Assembly: GCF_900169065.1 (NCBI RefSeq)
Contig: NZ_FXZB01000015.1
Location: 60,496-124,495, forward strand
Length of the DNA stretch: 64,000 nt
Direction: 5' to 3'
Source of the DNA: Brevibacterium aurantiacum
GTDB taxonomy: Bacteria > Actinomycetota > Actinomycetes > Actinomycetales > Brevibacteriaceae
Both the position numbers and the translations under genes were made by a program. Positions 44,427 to 55,464 of the stretch are shown here, in pieces (the stretch's first letter is position 1; the number at the start of each line of letters is the position of its first letter). The notes beneath the pieces are model-generated. The model did not search any database. It had not been told where the DNA came from and saw only the letters and a program-made list of their open reading frames with translations.

Positions 44427-44564
44427 TTCTTCTCCTCAGCACTTCGGTGGGCGGTAGCTATAGCGGTCTCCACCAGCTGAAACGAGGCGGACTCGTTCTG
44501 CGGTGGAGGCTTTGAGTCCACCTTACGCCGCCATCCCAGCGGCTTTTGCAGGCCGCCCAAAACG

Positions 44565-44600
44565 CGACTGCGCCGCTGAGTATTTTCAGCGGCGCAGTCG
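44565..44600. terminator. 15-bp hairpin terminator left of galU
   Basis: CGACTGCGCCGCTGA (44565-44579) pairs perfectly with 44586-44600 around GTATTT. It lies downstream of galU on the minus strand and likely ends the wecC-galU transcript. Confidence 0.8.
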
Positions 44601-44620
44601 ATCGGAGCGTGGATTCAGCC

Positions 44621-44674
44621 TCAGCCCCACACGCCGCGCGTGTCGTGGACGATCTTCTGAGTGAGCAGAGTCCG
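44621..44674 (-). pseudogene. 3' remnant of a second wecC-type gene
   Basis: Directly after the galU stop, one frame reads NRTLLTQKIVHDTRGVWG and a TGA. This matches the C-terminus of the intact wecC 1 kb away (SLLAQKIVHDTRGIWS, then stop) at protein level and closely at DNA level, including the shared ACGATCTTCTGAG block. Nothing upstream of these roughly 18 codons survives. Confidence 0.75.
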
Positions 44675-44675
44675 A

Positions 44676-45578
44676 TTAGTTAAGGGTTGGGACGAAGTCG
44701 CGCAGCCACGCTTTGAGATCGTCGCCGAGATCGTCACGGTCGCACGCGATCTGCATGACAGCTTTGAGGTAGTCGAGCTTGTCGCCAGTGTCATATCGGG
44801 CACCCTTGAAGACCACTCCGTAGACGCCGTTCTCGTCCGCGTTCCCGGCGAGCTCTTGGAGGGCGTCGGTGAGCTGGATTTCGTTGCCGCGTCCCGGCTT
44901 GGTCGTCTCGAGAACGTCGAAGATCTCCGGCGCCAACACGTAGCGGCCGATGATGGCGAGATTCGAGGGAGCATCTTCGGTGGCGGGCTTCTCGACGAGT
45001 CCGGTGATCTTGACGACCTCGTCGTCTGCAGTGGATTCGACGGCGGCGCAGCCGTAGAGGTGGATCGCCTCGGGCGGGACCTCCATGAGCGCGACGACGC
45101 TGCCGCCGGTCTTCTCTGCGACCTCGATCATCTTCGGCAGGATGGGGTTACGTTCGTCGATGAGGTCGTCGCCGAGGAGCACGGCGAAGGGTTCGTTGCC
45201 CACGTGCTGGCGCCCTTTGAGTACGGCATGCCCGAGTCCCTTGGGGTCGCCTTGGCGCACGTAATGGATGTCGGCGAGATCCGTCGAATGCTGAACGGCG
45301 GCGAGCTTCTTCTCGTCGCCCTTCTGCGCCAGTGCATGTTCAAGTCCGTCGACCCGGTCGAAGTGATCTTCCAGCGGCCGCTTGTTGCGTCCAGTGATCA
45401 TCACAACGTCGCGTAGACCTGCTTCTGCCGCCTCCTCGACGACGTATTGAATAGCAGGTTTGTCCACGACGGGGAGCATCTCTTTGGGTGTGGCCTTGGT
45501 GGCGGGGAGGAAGCGAGTTCCCAGGCCGGCGACGGGGATCACAGCCTTGCGCACTCTGTTGTTTTGTTCAACATTCAT
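44676..45578 (-). CDS. galU: UTP-glucose-1-phosphate uridylyltransferase
   Basis: The 300-residue nucleotidyltransferase makes UDP-glucose from UTP and glucose 1-phosphate. The N-terminal AVIPVAGLGTRFLPATKATP then KEMLPVVDKPAIQYVVEEAA is the nucleotide-binding signature. FAVLLGDDLIDE holds the metal-binding aspartate and GLVEKPATEDAPSNLAIIGR the sugar-binding part. It takes substrate from Pgm and supplies the UDP-glucose dehydrogenase-like enzyme and glycosyltransferases of the locus. It is transcribed after wecC on the same strand across an AT-rich 155-bp gap. A wecC 3' remnant abuts its stop codon. Confidence 0.95.
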   Translation of the reverse strand: MNVEQNNRVRKAVIPVAGLGTRFLPATKATPKEMLPVVDKPAIQYVVEEAAEAGLRDVVMITGRNKRPLEDHFDRVDGLEHALAQKGDEKKLAAVQHSTDLADIHYVRQGDPKGLGHAVLKGRQHVGNEPFAVLLGDDLIDERNPILPKMIEVAEKTGGSVVALMEVPPEAIHLYGCAAVESTADDEVVKITGLVEKPATEDAPSNLAIIGRYVLAPEIFDVLETTKPGRGNEIQLTDALQELAGNADENGVYGVVFKGARYDTGDKLDYLKAVMQIACDRDDLGDDLKAWLRDFVPTLN

Positions 45579-45733
45579 GCAATGAATTCTATCGAACGTC
45601 TAGAGTAGTCTTTGCCAAATCATCCCGCTGTGGCCGGTAGTCAATAAGCTGTTGCCAAAAAGTTATTGTGCTATTAATTGAGCGTGATTGCGATTTAGGC
45701 TCTTCAAGCGGAACTGGATTGCGATGAGTCCCT

Positions 45734-46993
45734 TCAACTCCATATGCCCCGAGTGTCATGCACGATCTTCTGAGCTAGCAATGACTTATCGAGGCGACTG
45801 AACTCGTTGTGGTCGACGAGCAGCAGGACGATATCTGCAGCGCCAATAGCCTGGTTGAGCGAGGTCAAAGTAACGTTACTGCAGTTTTCAAGCTCGGCCG
45901 GAAGGGCATCGATGTTCGGCTCGACAGCCATGATGGCTGCCTCCGGGAGTTCGTCGGCGAGCTTTCCAACGATCTGACGGGCTGGACTTTCGCGTAGATC
46001 GTCGATGTTCGGCTTGAACGCCAGGCCGAGCGCCGCGATCTGAACGTCCCTGATGCGACGGGCCTGGGGGAGGAGCTTGTCGAGCACATATCCGGGCTTC
46101 GAGTCATTGACCTCACGCGCGGTGCGGATCAGTGACGACTGCTCGGGTGCAGTGGAGACGATGAACCACGGGTCAACCGCAATGCAATGTCCACCGACGC
46201 CGGGGCCGGGCTGCAGGATATTGACTCGGGGGTGGTGGTTCGCGAGCTTGATGAGTTCCCAGACGTTGATATCGAGGCCGTCTGCAATCACCGACAGTTC
46301 GTTGGCGAAGGCGATGTTGACGTCGCGGTACGCGTTTTCGGTCAGCTTCGCCATCTCTGCAGTGCGAGCGTCGGTCATGAGGAACTCGCCCTCGCAGAAC
46401 AGCTCGTACAGGTCGCGAGCACGTTCACCGGCATCGCCGTTGAGGGTGCCGACGATGCGATCATTCGTCCGCAGTTCAATCATGATCCGACCAGGCAGCA
46501 CCCTCTCGGGGCAGTGTGCGAAGTAGACGGTCTGTGCGCTGCCGGGCTTGAGCGTAAGATCAGGACGTTCCTTGATGATCGTGTCCGCCAGGAACTCGGT
46601 TGCTCCGGGAGGCGAAGTCGATTCGAGGATGATGAGCTCGTTGCCCTCGAGTAGGGGAGCGATCTGCTTGCCAGCCGTCTCGATGTAAGACAGGTCCGGT
46701 TCGTGCCCATCCTTGAAAGGTGTGGGCACAGCGACGATGTAGTTGTCCGCGTGCGGGGTCTCGGTCGTGGCCCGCAGATAACCTTGAGAGACGACACCGG
46801 CCACTGTCGTAGCCATGTCCGGCTCGACGAAAGGAACCTGACCGGCGTTGATTGTGGCTACGGCATCGGCGTTGATATCGACCCCGACGACCTCTGCGCC
46901 CGAACTGGCTAGAACGGCCGCGGTCGGAAGACCGATGTATCCGAGGCCGATGACGGCGACCGAAGGGCGTTGAGAGGTGGCGGTGGGCGGCAT
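45734..46993 (-). CDS. wecC: UDP-N-acetyl-D-mannosamine dehydrogenase-type enzyme
   Basis: The 419-residue NAD-dependent nucleotide-sugar dehydrogenase has an N-terminal Rossmann motif VAVIGLGYIGLPTAAVLASS. The central dimer domain carries KLTENAYRDVNIAFANELS, with the conserved lysine, and VGGHCIAVDPWFIV holds the catalytic cysteine loop (GGHC). The sequence resembles WecC, which oxidises UDP-ManNAc to UDP-ManNAcA. The adjacent, divergent wecB makes UDP-ManNAc, which supports that substrate. ATG 46993 has GGAG 11 bp upstream; the longer frame adds an implausible Ser/Arg arm. Confidence 0.9.
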   Translation of the reverse strand: MPPTATSQRPSVAVIGLGYIGLPTAAVLASSGAEVVGVDINADAVATINAGQVPFVEPDMATTVAGVVSQGYLRATTETPHADNYIVAVPTPFKDGHEPDLSYIETAGKQIAPLLEGNELIILESTSPPGATEFLADTIIKERPDLTLKPGSAQTVYFAHCPERVLPGRIMIELRTNDRIVGTLNGDAGERARDLYELFCEGEFLMTDARTAEMAKLTENAYRDVNIAFANELSVIADGLDINVWELIKLANHHPRVNILQPGPGVGGHCIAVDPWFIVSTAPEQSSLIRTAREVNDSKPGYVLDKLLPQARRIRDVQIAALGLAFKPNIDDLRESPARQIVGKLADELPEAAIMAVEPNIDALPAELENCSNVTLTSLNQAIGAADIVLLLVDHNEFSRLDKSLLAQKIVHDTRGIWS

Positions 46994-47171
46994 GTGTGCA
47001 ATGCTCCAAACTGAAGATGAACGACTTCTGATGTTACCCGAGAGCACGCATCGGCAACGATAGGGGCGCAGCGTGCGGGACCGCCCCTATCATTATGGAA
47101 GTGCCGAAACAGGGGGCGGGAGACCTGCCGACTGAACTGGCAACGACATATTCCTAAGCAGGAGGGTGAAA

Positions 47172-48326
47172 TTGACCCCGACAGTTCTCACAGTTTTCGG
47201 TACAAGGCCCGAGGCAATCAAGGTAGCGCCCGTCATTCGCGCAATCGAATCGAGTGCGAAGCTGAGTTCGCGGACCCTGGTTACGGCTCAGCACCGCGAG
47301 ATGCTCGATCAGGTCAATGAGCTGTTCAGCATTGTTCCAGATATTGACCTCAACATTATGTCCAACGGCCAGACCCTCAACGGAATAGCGTCGCGTGTTA
47401 TCGGTGAGCTCGACAGCGTTCTCGCATTGGAGCGTCCAGACGCAGTTCTCGTCCAAGGAGATACCACCACTGTGATGGGAGCTGCGATTGCGGCTTTCAA
47501 TCGGCGGATCCCAGTGATTCATCTTGAAGCTGGGCTTCGCTCGGGGAACCTTTCCAGCCCCTTTCCCGAGGAAGCCAACCGCAAACTGACCAGCCAGATC
47601 TCAGCACTTCACCTTGCGCCGACACGTCGATCCCGCGCCAATCTAGTGGCGGAGGGGGTTGCCCCGTCCGACATTGTGGTGACAGGCAATACCGTCATCG
47701 ATGCTCTTCACATTGCGGTCGGCATGAACGTCACGCCGGCTGATGGTGCTGTTGCTGATTATGTCGCTGCCGATCGGCCGAAACTGCTGGTAACGACGCA
47801 TCGCCGGGAGAACCTCGGATCAGCGATGGAACATATCGGAGATGCATTGGCCACACTCGCCGAATCTCGTCCTGATTTGATCATCCTCCTTCCAGCTCAC
47901 CGCAATCCGCTCGTACGTGAGTCGGTTCTGCCTCGAGTCAGGAACCTCGACAATGTGTTGGTCACGGAGCCACTCTCTTACGGCGAGTTCACGACGGTGA
48001 TGGCGGCGTCGGACATCGTTCTCACCGACTCCGGCGGCATCCAGGAAGAGGCACCGAGTCTCGGTAAACCTGTGCTCGTCATGAGGGACAACACCGAACG
48101 CCCTGAAGCGGTCGAGGCCGGATCAGTAGCGCTCATCGGTACGGGTACGAGACGAATCGTCGACGAAATCTCGAACCTCCTCGACGATGCGAACGCATAT
48201 AGAGCCATGTCGAAAGCAATCAATCCGTATGGCGACGGAATGGCAGCCGCGCGGTCGGTTGCCGCTATCGAGGAGTTGTTCGGGGTTGGGGAACGAATTG
48301 AGGAGTTCACCGTCTCCGAGGATTGA
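47172..48326 (+). CDS. wecB: UDP-N-acetylglucosamine 2-epimerase, non-hydrolysing
   Basis: The 384-residue enzyme interconverts UDP-GlcNAc and UDP-ManNAc. It has LTVFGTRPEAIKVAPVIRAI at the start, HLEAGLRSGNLSSPFPEEAN (about residue 118) with catalytic acidic residues, and DSGGIQEEAPSLGKPVLVMR then DNTERPEAVEAG near 290, which binds UDP. TTG 47172 lies 6 bp after AGGAGG; the GTG at 47166 directly touches that site and was rejected. It is divergent from wecC and convergent with the ugd-like gene. Its product feeds WecC. Confidence 0.93.
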   Translation: MTPTVLTVFGTRPEAIKVAPVIRAIESSAKLSSRTLVTAQHREMLDQVNELFSIVPDIDLNIMSNGQTLNGIASRVIGELDSVLALERPDAVLVQGDTTTVMGAAIAAFNRRIPVIHLEAGLRSGNLSSPFPEEANRKLTSQISALHLAPTRRSRANLVAEGVAPSDIVVTGNTVIDALHIAVGMNVTPADGAVADYVAADRPKLLVTTHRRENLGSAMEHIGDALATLAESRPDLIILLPAHRNPLVRESVLPRVRNLDNVLVTEPLSYGEFTTVMAASDIVLTDSGGIQEEAPSLGKPVLVMRDNTERPEAVEAGSVALIGTGTRRIVDEISNLLDDANAYRAMSKAINPYGDGMAAARSVAAIEELFGVGERIEEFTVSED

Positions 48327-48393
48327 CTACCGCCATCCCGGCTGTCTGGGAAGGCACCAGTGCCGATGCCTGGGTGCGTCTCTCGAATTCACG

Positions 48394-49560
48394 TCAATCT
48401 CGTTCGTAGATATCCCGCGTATAGATCTTCTCGGTGACGTCGGATAGCTCTGAAGTCTTGCGGTTGGTCAGAATGACATCAGATCGTCTCTTGAACTCGT
48501 CGAGGTCACGGATGACTTCGGAATTGAAGAAATCCTCGTCTGCGAGTTCGGGTTCGTAGACGAGGACCTCGATTCCTTTGGCCTTGATACGCTTCATGAT
48601 TCCTTGGATCGCGGATTCCCGGAAGTTGTCGGAGCCAGCCTTCATGACGAGCCGGTAGACCCCGACCACTGAAGGCTGGAGCGAGAGGACATCAGCGGCA
48701 ACGAAATCCTTGCGCGTCGTATTCGACGACACGACCGCCTGAATGAGGTTTTGTGGAACCTCTTGATAGTTGGCGAGTAGCTGCTTCGTGTCTTTCGGCA
48801 GGCAGTAGCCTCCGTACCCGAATGACGGATTGTTGTAGTGGTTGCCGATCCGCGGATCGAGACCGACACCTTCGATGATCTGAGCCGTGTTCAGCCCGTG
48901 CGTTGCGGCATAGGTGTCCAGCTCGTTGAAATAGGCGACGCGGATCGCGAGGAAGGTGTTCGCGAAAAGTTTGATGGCCTCGGCTTCGGTCGCATCGGTG
49001 AGGAGGACCGGCACATCTTCGTCGAGCGCGCCCTCGACCAGCAGATCAGCGAACAGTTGACCGTCAGAACCCGTGTCGCCGACCACAATTCGTGACGGGT
49101 GCAGATTGTCATAGAGCGCTTTACCCTCGCGCAAGAACTCAGGAGAGAACACGATTCGTGCGTGCGGACGCTCATCGCGCAGACGCTGTGTGAAGCCAAC
49201 CGGGACAGTGGATTTGATGACGATCAGTGCCCCGGCGTTCACTGCAAGCAATTGGTCGAGCACAGATTCGACAGACGTCGTGTCGAAGAAGTTCGAGTCT
49301 TCATCGTAGTTGGTGGGGGTAGCGATGATAACGACGTCTGCGGATGCATAGGCTTCGTCGCCGTTGGTTGTCGCAGTGAGGTCCAGCTTCTTGTTGGCGA
49401 GGAAATCGGAGATCTCCGGATCAATGATCGGTGAGATGCCGCGATTGATCAGACCGACCTTCTGTGAGGACAGATCGACCGCCGTAACGTGATGGTGCTG
49501 CGCGAGCACAACTGCATTCGACAGACCGACGTACCCCGTACCAGCAATGACGATATCCAT
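48394..49560 (-). CDS. UDP-glucose/nucleotide-sugar 6-dehydrogenase
   Basis: The 388-residue protein begins [20 protein letters not shown], a Rossmann NAD site. [20 protein letters not shown] carries the conserved lysine, and [19 protein letters not shown] the catalytic cysteine of UDP-glucose dehydrogenases (GGxCLPKDT). It is shorter than GalU-linked Ugd of many actinomycetes and matches the Gram-negative capsular/LPS type. It would turn UDP-glucose (from GalU) into UDP-glucuronate. ATG 49560 is preferred; the frame upstream to 49632 lacks a ribosome site. It is divergent from the glycosyltransferase gene at 49727. Confidence 0.9.
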   Translation of the reverse strand: MDIVIAGTGYVGLSNAVVLAQHHHVTAVDLSSQKVGLINRGISPIIDPEISDFLANKKLDLTATTNGDEAYASADVVIIATPTNYDEDSNFFDTTSVESVLDQLLAVNAGALIVIKSTVPVGFTQRLRDERPHARIVFSPEFLREGKALYDNLHPSRIVVGDTGSDGQLFADLLVEGALDEDVPVLLTDATEAEAIKLFANTFLAIRVAYFNELDTYAATHGLNTAQIIEGVGLDPRIGNHYNNPSFGYGGYCLPKDTKQLLANYQEVPQNLIQAVVSSNTTRKDFVAADVLSLQPSVVGVYRLVMKAGSDNFRESAIQGIMKRIKAKGIEVLVYEPELADEDFFNSEVIRDLDEFKRRSDVILTNRKTSELSDVTEKIYTRDIYERD

Positions 49561-49726
49561 TTGCCACTCTTTCTGATATGTCGATTCGCCAACGAATTCC
49601 TTCGTTGGAGTCGACGTTCCGAACTTCAACAAGAATGCTACGCGAATACACTAGTGTGATCGGCGGGGTGCCGACTGATCTCGCTAATGAGCCGTCGACT
49701 ACGGCGGCGGAAAAGGAGCTTGCAGG

Positions 49727-51265
49727 GTGGGGAAACGGTTCAAATCTGCACTAGTTGGTATGGGAGTCGCAACAGCGTTGCTGGCCGTAGCGGGCCCAGC
49801 GATGGTTCTGTCCACTACACCGGATATCCGTTCCTCAGCCTTGGCTGTCTGGGCGGCTGTTTTCGGCACCTGGATTCTTGCAGTGCTGTGTGCGGTCGTT
49901 GTGTACTTGGATAGGAGAACGAGTCGGATGCTGATGACTCTCCGCCGGGAACTCGCTGCGAAGAACAACTGGGACGTCATTGCAGAGGTTCGCGATACCC
50001 GCGTCAAACAATCACGACACGAATTCAAGCAGGAACTGCTGCTCGACCGTATCGATGCAAGCGCTACTACTCTGCTCGGGGATGTTGATTCGCTTCGAGC
50101 TGATGAGGTGGTACCGGAGCTGACGCCGATACCGTGGCACGGTGGCGAACCTGGCGGACCGAGAGTTCTCTTTGTCACGAGCAATGGGTCGGGAATGGGC
50201 CATCTCTCTCGGTGTCTTGCTATTGCTTCGGAAGCCGAACGTGCCGGGTGTCGTACTGCAGTTCTCACCTTGTCGACGGCATACGAAGTCGTGCGCAAGT
50301 GGGGGTATCCGGTCATGTATCACCCCAGTTCGGCCGCCTCTCCGTGGACCCTATCGGCCTGGAACCGGTCGTTCGCCCGCTATCTTCAGCGGCGCATCAG
50401 TACTGATCGTCCGGATGTCATTGTCTTCGACGGCACTGCTGTTTATCGGGGTGTCACACAGGTGGCCCGTCGGCTGGAAATCCCCCTGGTCTGGCTGCGT
50501 CGTGGAATGTGGAAAGAGGGTGTCACCAGGGTTCAATATGACCAGCCGTTCGACGTGGCTGACTTTGTCATCGTTCCCGGCGAGGTGACAGGGGAGGCTC
50601 CCCACGACCAAGGCGAGGTTTCCTATGTTGGACCGGTATCTCAAGCAAGCCAGCTGGAGATTCTGAATAGCGAGGCAGCGAAACAGGCACTGGGTCTCGA
50701 CAAGGATAAACAGTACGCACTCATCCAGGTTGGCAGTGCACAACTCGATGGCCAATCCGCGGTGTCAGCCAGTATCGATTGTCTCAACGCGTTGAATTCC
50801 GAGCTGACCCCGGTAGTTTTAGTCTCGCCGGTGGCCGACCGCGAACCTGAGATCCCAGGGGCAGTGGTCGTCCACGGTCGATACCCGCTGGCCCCGTACT
50901 TGAAAGCGTTCGAATTCGCTGTGTGCTCTGCCGGATACAACTCAGTGCACGAGAACCTTGCTGTGGGACTTCCCGCAGTCTACGTCCCGAATACGGACGT
51001 TGTGACCGACGACCAGACCGCAAGAGCGGAACTCGTCGCTGAGTCGGGATTGGGGCTCGTCGCGCGTTCTGTATCAGAGCTGAACATTGAGATGAGCAAT
51101 ATGGTTTCCCTCGACAGGAGGACCGCTCTCTTTGCGGCACTAGCCGCCAGACAAGTTGTCGACGGAAGCAATGACACGATTATGGAACTGCTGCAGATCA
51201 TGGATGAAACCAGAATCGAGAGTCTACATCCGGATGGAACGAACGATCATTCTATTGGTTCCTGA
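49727..51265 (+). CDS. membrane-anchored GT-B glycosyltransferase (MurG/GT28-like)
   Basis: The 512-residue protein has two N-terminal helices (VGMGVATALLAVAGPAMVL; SALAVWAAVFGTWILAVLCA) and a basic coiled region to about residue 110. A GT-B fold follows: VLFVTSNGSGMGHLSRCLAI (residues about 145-165), where GxGMGHLxR is the N-lobe loop of MurG/UDP-GlcNAc-type transferases. AFEFAVCSAGYNSVHENLAV then GLPAVYVPN (about 400-425) is the donor-binding C-lobe. It would add one sugar to the lipid-linked chain at the inner membrane face. GTG 49727 follows AAGGAG by 8 bp. The last 14 bp overlap the opposing gene. Confidence 0.82.
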   Translation: MGKRFKSALVGMGVATALLAVAGPAMVLSTTPDIRSSALAVWAAVFGTWILAVLCAVVVYLDRRTSRMLMTLRRELAAKNNWDVIAEVRDTRVKQSRHEFKQELLLDRIDASATTLLGDVDSLRADEVVPELTPIPWHGGEPGGPRVLFVTSNGSGMGHLSRCLAIASEAERAGCRTAVLTLSTAYEVVRKWGYPVMYHPSSAASPWTLSAWNRSFARYLQRRISTDRPDVIVFDGTAVYRGVTQVARRLEIPLVWLRRGMWKEGVTRVQYDQPFDVADFVIVPGEVTGEAPHDQGEVSYVGPVSQASQLEILNSEAAKQALGLDKDKQYALIQVGSAQLDGQSAVSASIDCLNALNSELTPVVLVSPVADREPEIPGAVVVHGRYPLAPYLKAFEFAVCSAGYNSVHENLAVGLPAVYVPNTDVVTDDQTARAELVAESGLGLVARSVSELNIEMSNMVSLDRRTALFAALAARQVVDGSNDTIMELLQIMDETRIESLHPDGTNDHSIGS

Positions 51266-53810
51266 GATCGTCCCGCTCGGCGCGTAGATATCTCTCCATG
51301 GCTGCTGTTCTTGCTGCAGATTCCTTGGTTGCTTGTTGCAAGCCGTTGAGCGAACGCGCGATTTCCTGTTGCTGCCGCGCGATCGAGTTGAGAGCCGTAC
51401 GATTCCATTTGGCGTTGCGTTCGGCAATGAAGTTCGCTTGCTTCCAGGTACTTGGCAGAATCTTCGCGATGAATCTCCGCAAGAACGTACTGCGATTCTT
51501 TCGGTATTGCTGAAAATTTTCGATGCCGGGCACTTCAACTTTGGAGCTGAGTGGCGTGAATGGCGCGGCGGCCATTTTGTTCTTCAGAGACTTGGCCTCG
51601 GCCCGGGACTTGGCCAGAGCGCGTGCCGTTCGTTCTGAGTACTCAACGCTTAACCGAAGGAGCATCTGGGAAGCCTCTGGCGTCGGCGGGGGCCGGTGAC
51701 CCGCATCTAGTCGCTTCTCGATGAGCTGTCGGTAGAGCAATCCGAAATTTACGTCGAGGAGCCGGCGCGCCGAAGTCAGCGCAGCGGCAGACGTGTCCTG
51801 ATATGACTGTGGGTCTCCCACGAAGGCGGCAATTTCAAGAGCCATCTGACTGGGGTCGTTCTGCGGAACAGTTTTGACCCCGTGGTTTCCTTCGAGATAG
51901 GCGAGCCAGGGAATATCATACATGACCACGGGTAGGCCCAATGCCTGGCCCTCGACGAGGGTCAAAGGGAACCCTTCGATGGAGCTGGTCATGAGGCACA
52001 CATCGGCGTGCTGGAGTGCCGATGTCAGCTCTTTTCCATGCAACGGGCCGAGCACATCGACGGATTCGCTGAGCCCGATGCGCTGAGCTTCTCTGAGCAG
52101 TATGGCTCGTGTCATGTCGGGCCCGTCAGGTCCGATGATCGACATGTGGAACTCGACGCCCAGATCTCGCAGACCTGAAGCCACCTTGAGCAATTCAGCG
52201 ACTTGTTTCGTTGATTGCTGGAGGCGGCCCCACCAAACGAGTTCGATGGGCGCAGACCTGAGCTTCTTGGGTTCAGAGTCTGTTCCCTGCTCGATGAGCA
52301 TGGGTGACGGCGGATTTGGTAAATAGACAGCGTTGTCGACGCCATTGATTGTCCAGAACGCGACGTCAGTCGGAGACAGTACAACGGTGTCTTCCAAAGT
52401 GTGCAAGTTGGCGGCGATGAACGACGTCCTAGTCGATCCATTGAATATCGGTCGCAGCGCGAAGTTGTGTACCCAGCCGATGGTCCCGATCCCTACCGCA
52501 CGAGTTGCGAGGGCGTAGAACGGCCAGTACTCGTTGTAGAGGAGATGGTGGTCAAACACGGCATCAGCGTCGACATCAGAACAGATGTCGATGAAACATT
52601 GGATCTTCTCGGCCCAACTGTTGCCGACAATGGTGACATTTCGGGCATCCGGCGTGATCGGATGGTCAATGTCCTGGTCTTCGTGAAGGGCAACGGTCAC
52701 GTCGATGCCTTCGCTCACCATGATGTGCGCTTGTGCGGCCACGACTCCCTGGAGGCCGCCCGTTTTCAGGTGTGATGTCGTCACGACGACACTTCGTGCC
52801 TGCTGGACCGGTGAAACGGCGAGGTGCTCGAACTGCTCCACCAGCATCGGGAGGGCCTCCCTGCAGAAATCTGCCGATGCCAGAACGATATCGAGCGCTC
52901 CGACACGGCTCAGCAGCAGATCGAAGCATTGATCTCGCAAGTCTCCGGTGGTGCGTTCCAGACAATCGCGGACCAGATTGCTGATAAGTGATCGACGCGC
53001 GGATCGATATGACGCGTGGGCATGGGCGGGGACCTGATCATCGATCGACTCCAATGAATCGACTGCGCTCAGATAGAACTTGAACTGGTCGATAGTGTCG
53101 ATCGATTGCCCGCTCGTGCCTCGACGGAAGAAATAGCGGTAGAGACGGTTCGAAGTCGACACATATCTGCGAGCATTTGACAGGGCGAGGAACGAAACCG
53201 GAATGTCATTTGCTCGATAGAACTGAAATGACTCGTCGGCTTGCCTATATGCATCGCGGAGGAGCTCCCGATCGAACAGGTACTTCCACAAGTGCCCCTG
53301 TGCGGGTTGACCAAGTGGAAACAAGGCGGAGACTATCTGCTCGCCGATGAGCTCGGCATGTTTGGGCTGAAGGGAACGTTCGAAGCGAGGTGTTCCTTGG
53401 CCGGCGGGCATGACCATCTCAACGCCGAACCCGACGACATCCGCCGATGAATCTCGAGCCTTGGCTAACGTGACTTCCGCAGCGTTGCGGGCCAGCTCGT
53501 CATCTCCGTCGAGGAATAGAACGTAACGTGCTTTCGCTGCAGCTATGCCTACCCTTCGCGCTTGATACGCGGAACTATTCTTCTCAAGCCCGATGTATCG
53601 AAGCCGAGGATCGTCCGCCATTTGAAGAACTACCTCAGCGGTGTCATCGGTTGACGCATCATCAACGCAGATGACTTCGATGTCTCGTTCAGTCTGCGCC
53701 AGTGCACTGTGTATCGCCCGACCTACAAACTCTGCATCATTGTGAACTGCCATGACGATTGACACCGATGGCGCATGAGCTATTGCCGCGGAATCGACGG
53801 CGGTGGACAT
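51252..53810 (-). CDS. bifunctional GT2-GT4 fusion glycosyltransferase
   Basis: The protein has about 852 residues. The N-terminus is a GT-A family 2 domain: VSIVMAVHNDAEFVGRAIHS, DIEVICVDDASTDDT, VLFLDGDDELARNA (DxD-type). A helical linker follows. The C-terminal half is a GT-B family 4 domain: VVTTSHLKTGGLQGVVAAQA (about residue 345), IELVWWGRLQQSTKQVAELL, then ADVCLMTSSIEGFPLTLVEG with the E-x7-E donor motif. A coiled tail ends the protein. Such fusions build polymers with alternating linkages, as in teichoic acid and capsule loci. The start is uncertain: ATG 53810 is used, and a GTG lies upstream at 53837. Confidence 0.87.
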   Translation of the reverse strand: MSTAVDSAAIAHAPSVSIVMAVHNDAEFVGRAIHSALAQTERDIEVICVDDASTDDTAEVVLQMADDPRLRYIGLEKNSSAYQARRVGIAAAKARYVLFLDGDDELARNAAEVTLAKARDSSADVVGFGVEMVMPAGQGTPRFERSLQPKHAELIGEQIVSALFPLGQPAQGHLWKYLFDRELLRDAYRQADESFQFYRANDIPVSFLALSNARRYVSTSNRLYRYFFRRGTSGQSIDTIDQFKFYLSAVDSLESIDDQVPAHAHASYRSARRSLISNLVRDCLERTTGDLRDQCFDLLLSRVGALDIVLASADFCREALPMLVEQFEHLAVSPVQQARSVVVTTSHLKTGGLQGVVAAQAHIMVSEGIDVTVALHEDQDIDHPITPDARNVTIVGNSWAEKIQCFIDICSDVDADAVFDHHLLYNEYWPFYALATRAVGIGTIGWVHNFALRPIFNGSTRTSFIAANLHTLEDTVVLSPTDVAFWTINGVDNAVYLPNPPSPMLIEQGTDSEPKKLRSAPIELVWWGRLQQSTKQVAELLKVASGLRDLGVEFHMSIIGPDGPDMTRAILLREAQRIGLSESVDVLGPLHGKELTSALQHADVCLMTSSIEGFPLTLVEGQALGLPVVMYDIPWLAYLEGNHGVKTVPQNDPSQMALEIAAFVGDPQSYQDTSAAALTSARRLLDVNFGLLYRQLIEKRLDAGHRPPPTPEASQMLLRLSVEYSERTARALAKSRAEAKSLKNKMAAAPFTPLSSKVEVPGIENFQQYRKNRSTFLRRFIAKILPSTWKQANFIAERNAKWNRTALNSIARQQQEIARSLNGLQQATKESAARTAAMERYLRAERDDLRNQ

Positions 53811-55258
<1,448 letters not shown>

Positions 55259-55464
55259 TAGGGCGGCGCTCGGGAATGCGGCCGTGTTCACCGCGAATGA
55301 CGATGCGACTATGCGCGCCGTTACATAGAGTTCAAGTGGAGTTCATTTTAAGGCATCGATTTTCGTATTCGTCTTCAGATGGCGTTTCCGTGTAGCTGAA
55401 GTTGCATGCGTCTTATGCGGGTGCGTTGCGATTTTGGCGGATTGCCACCTGCTAAACTGCGAAG

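Noticed and set aside
55259..55464. Search for a short gene or repeat between glf and the giant glycosyltransferase
   Set aside because: AT-rich leader only; no frame with a ribosome site and no paired repeat was found.
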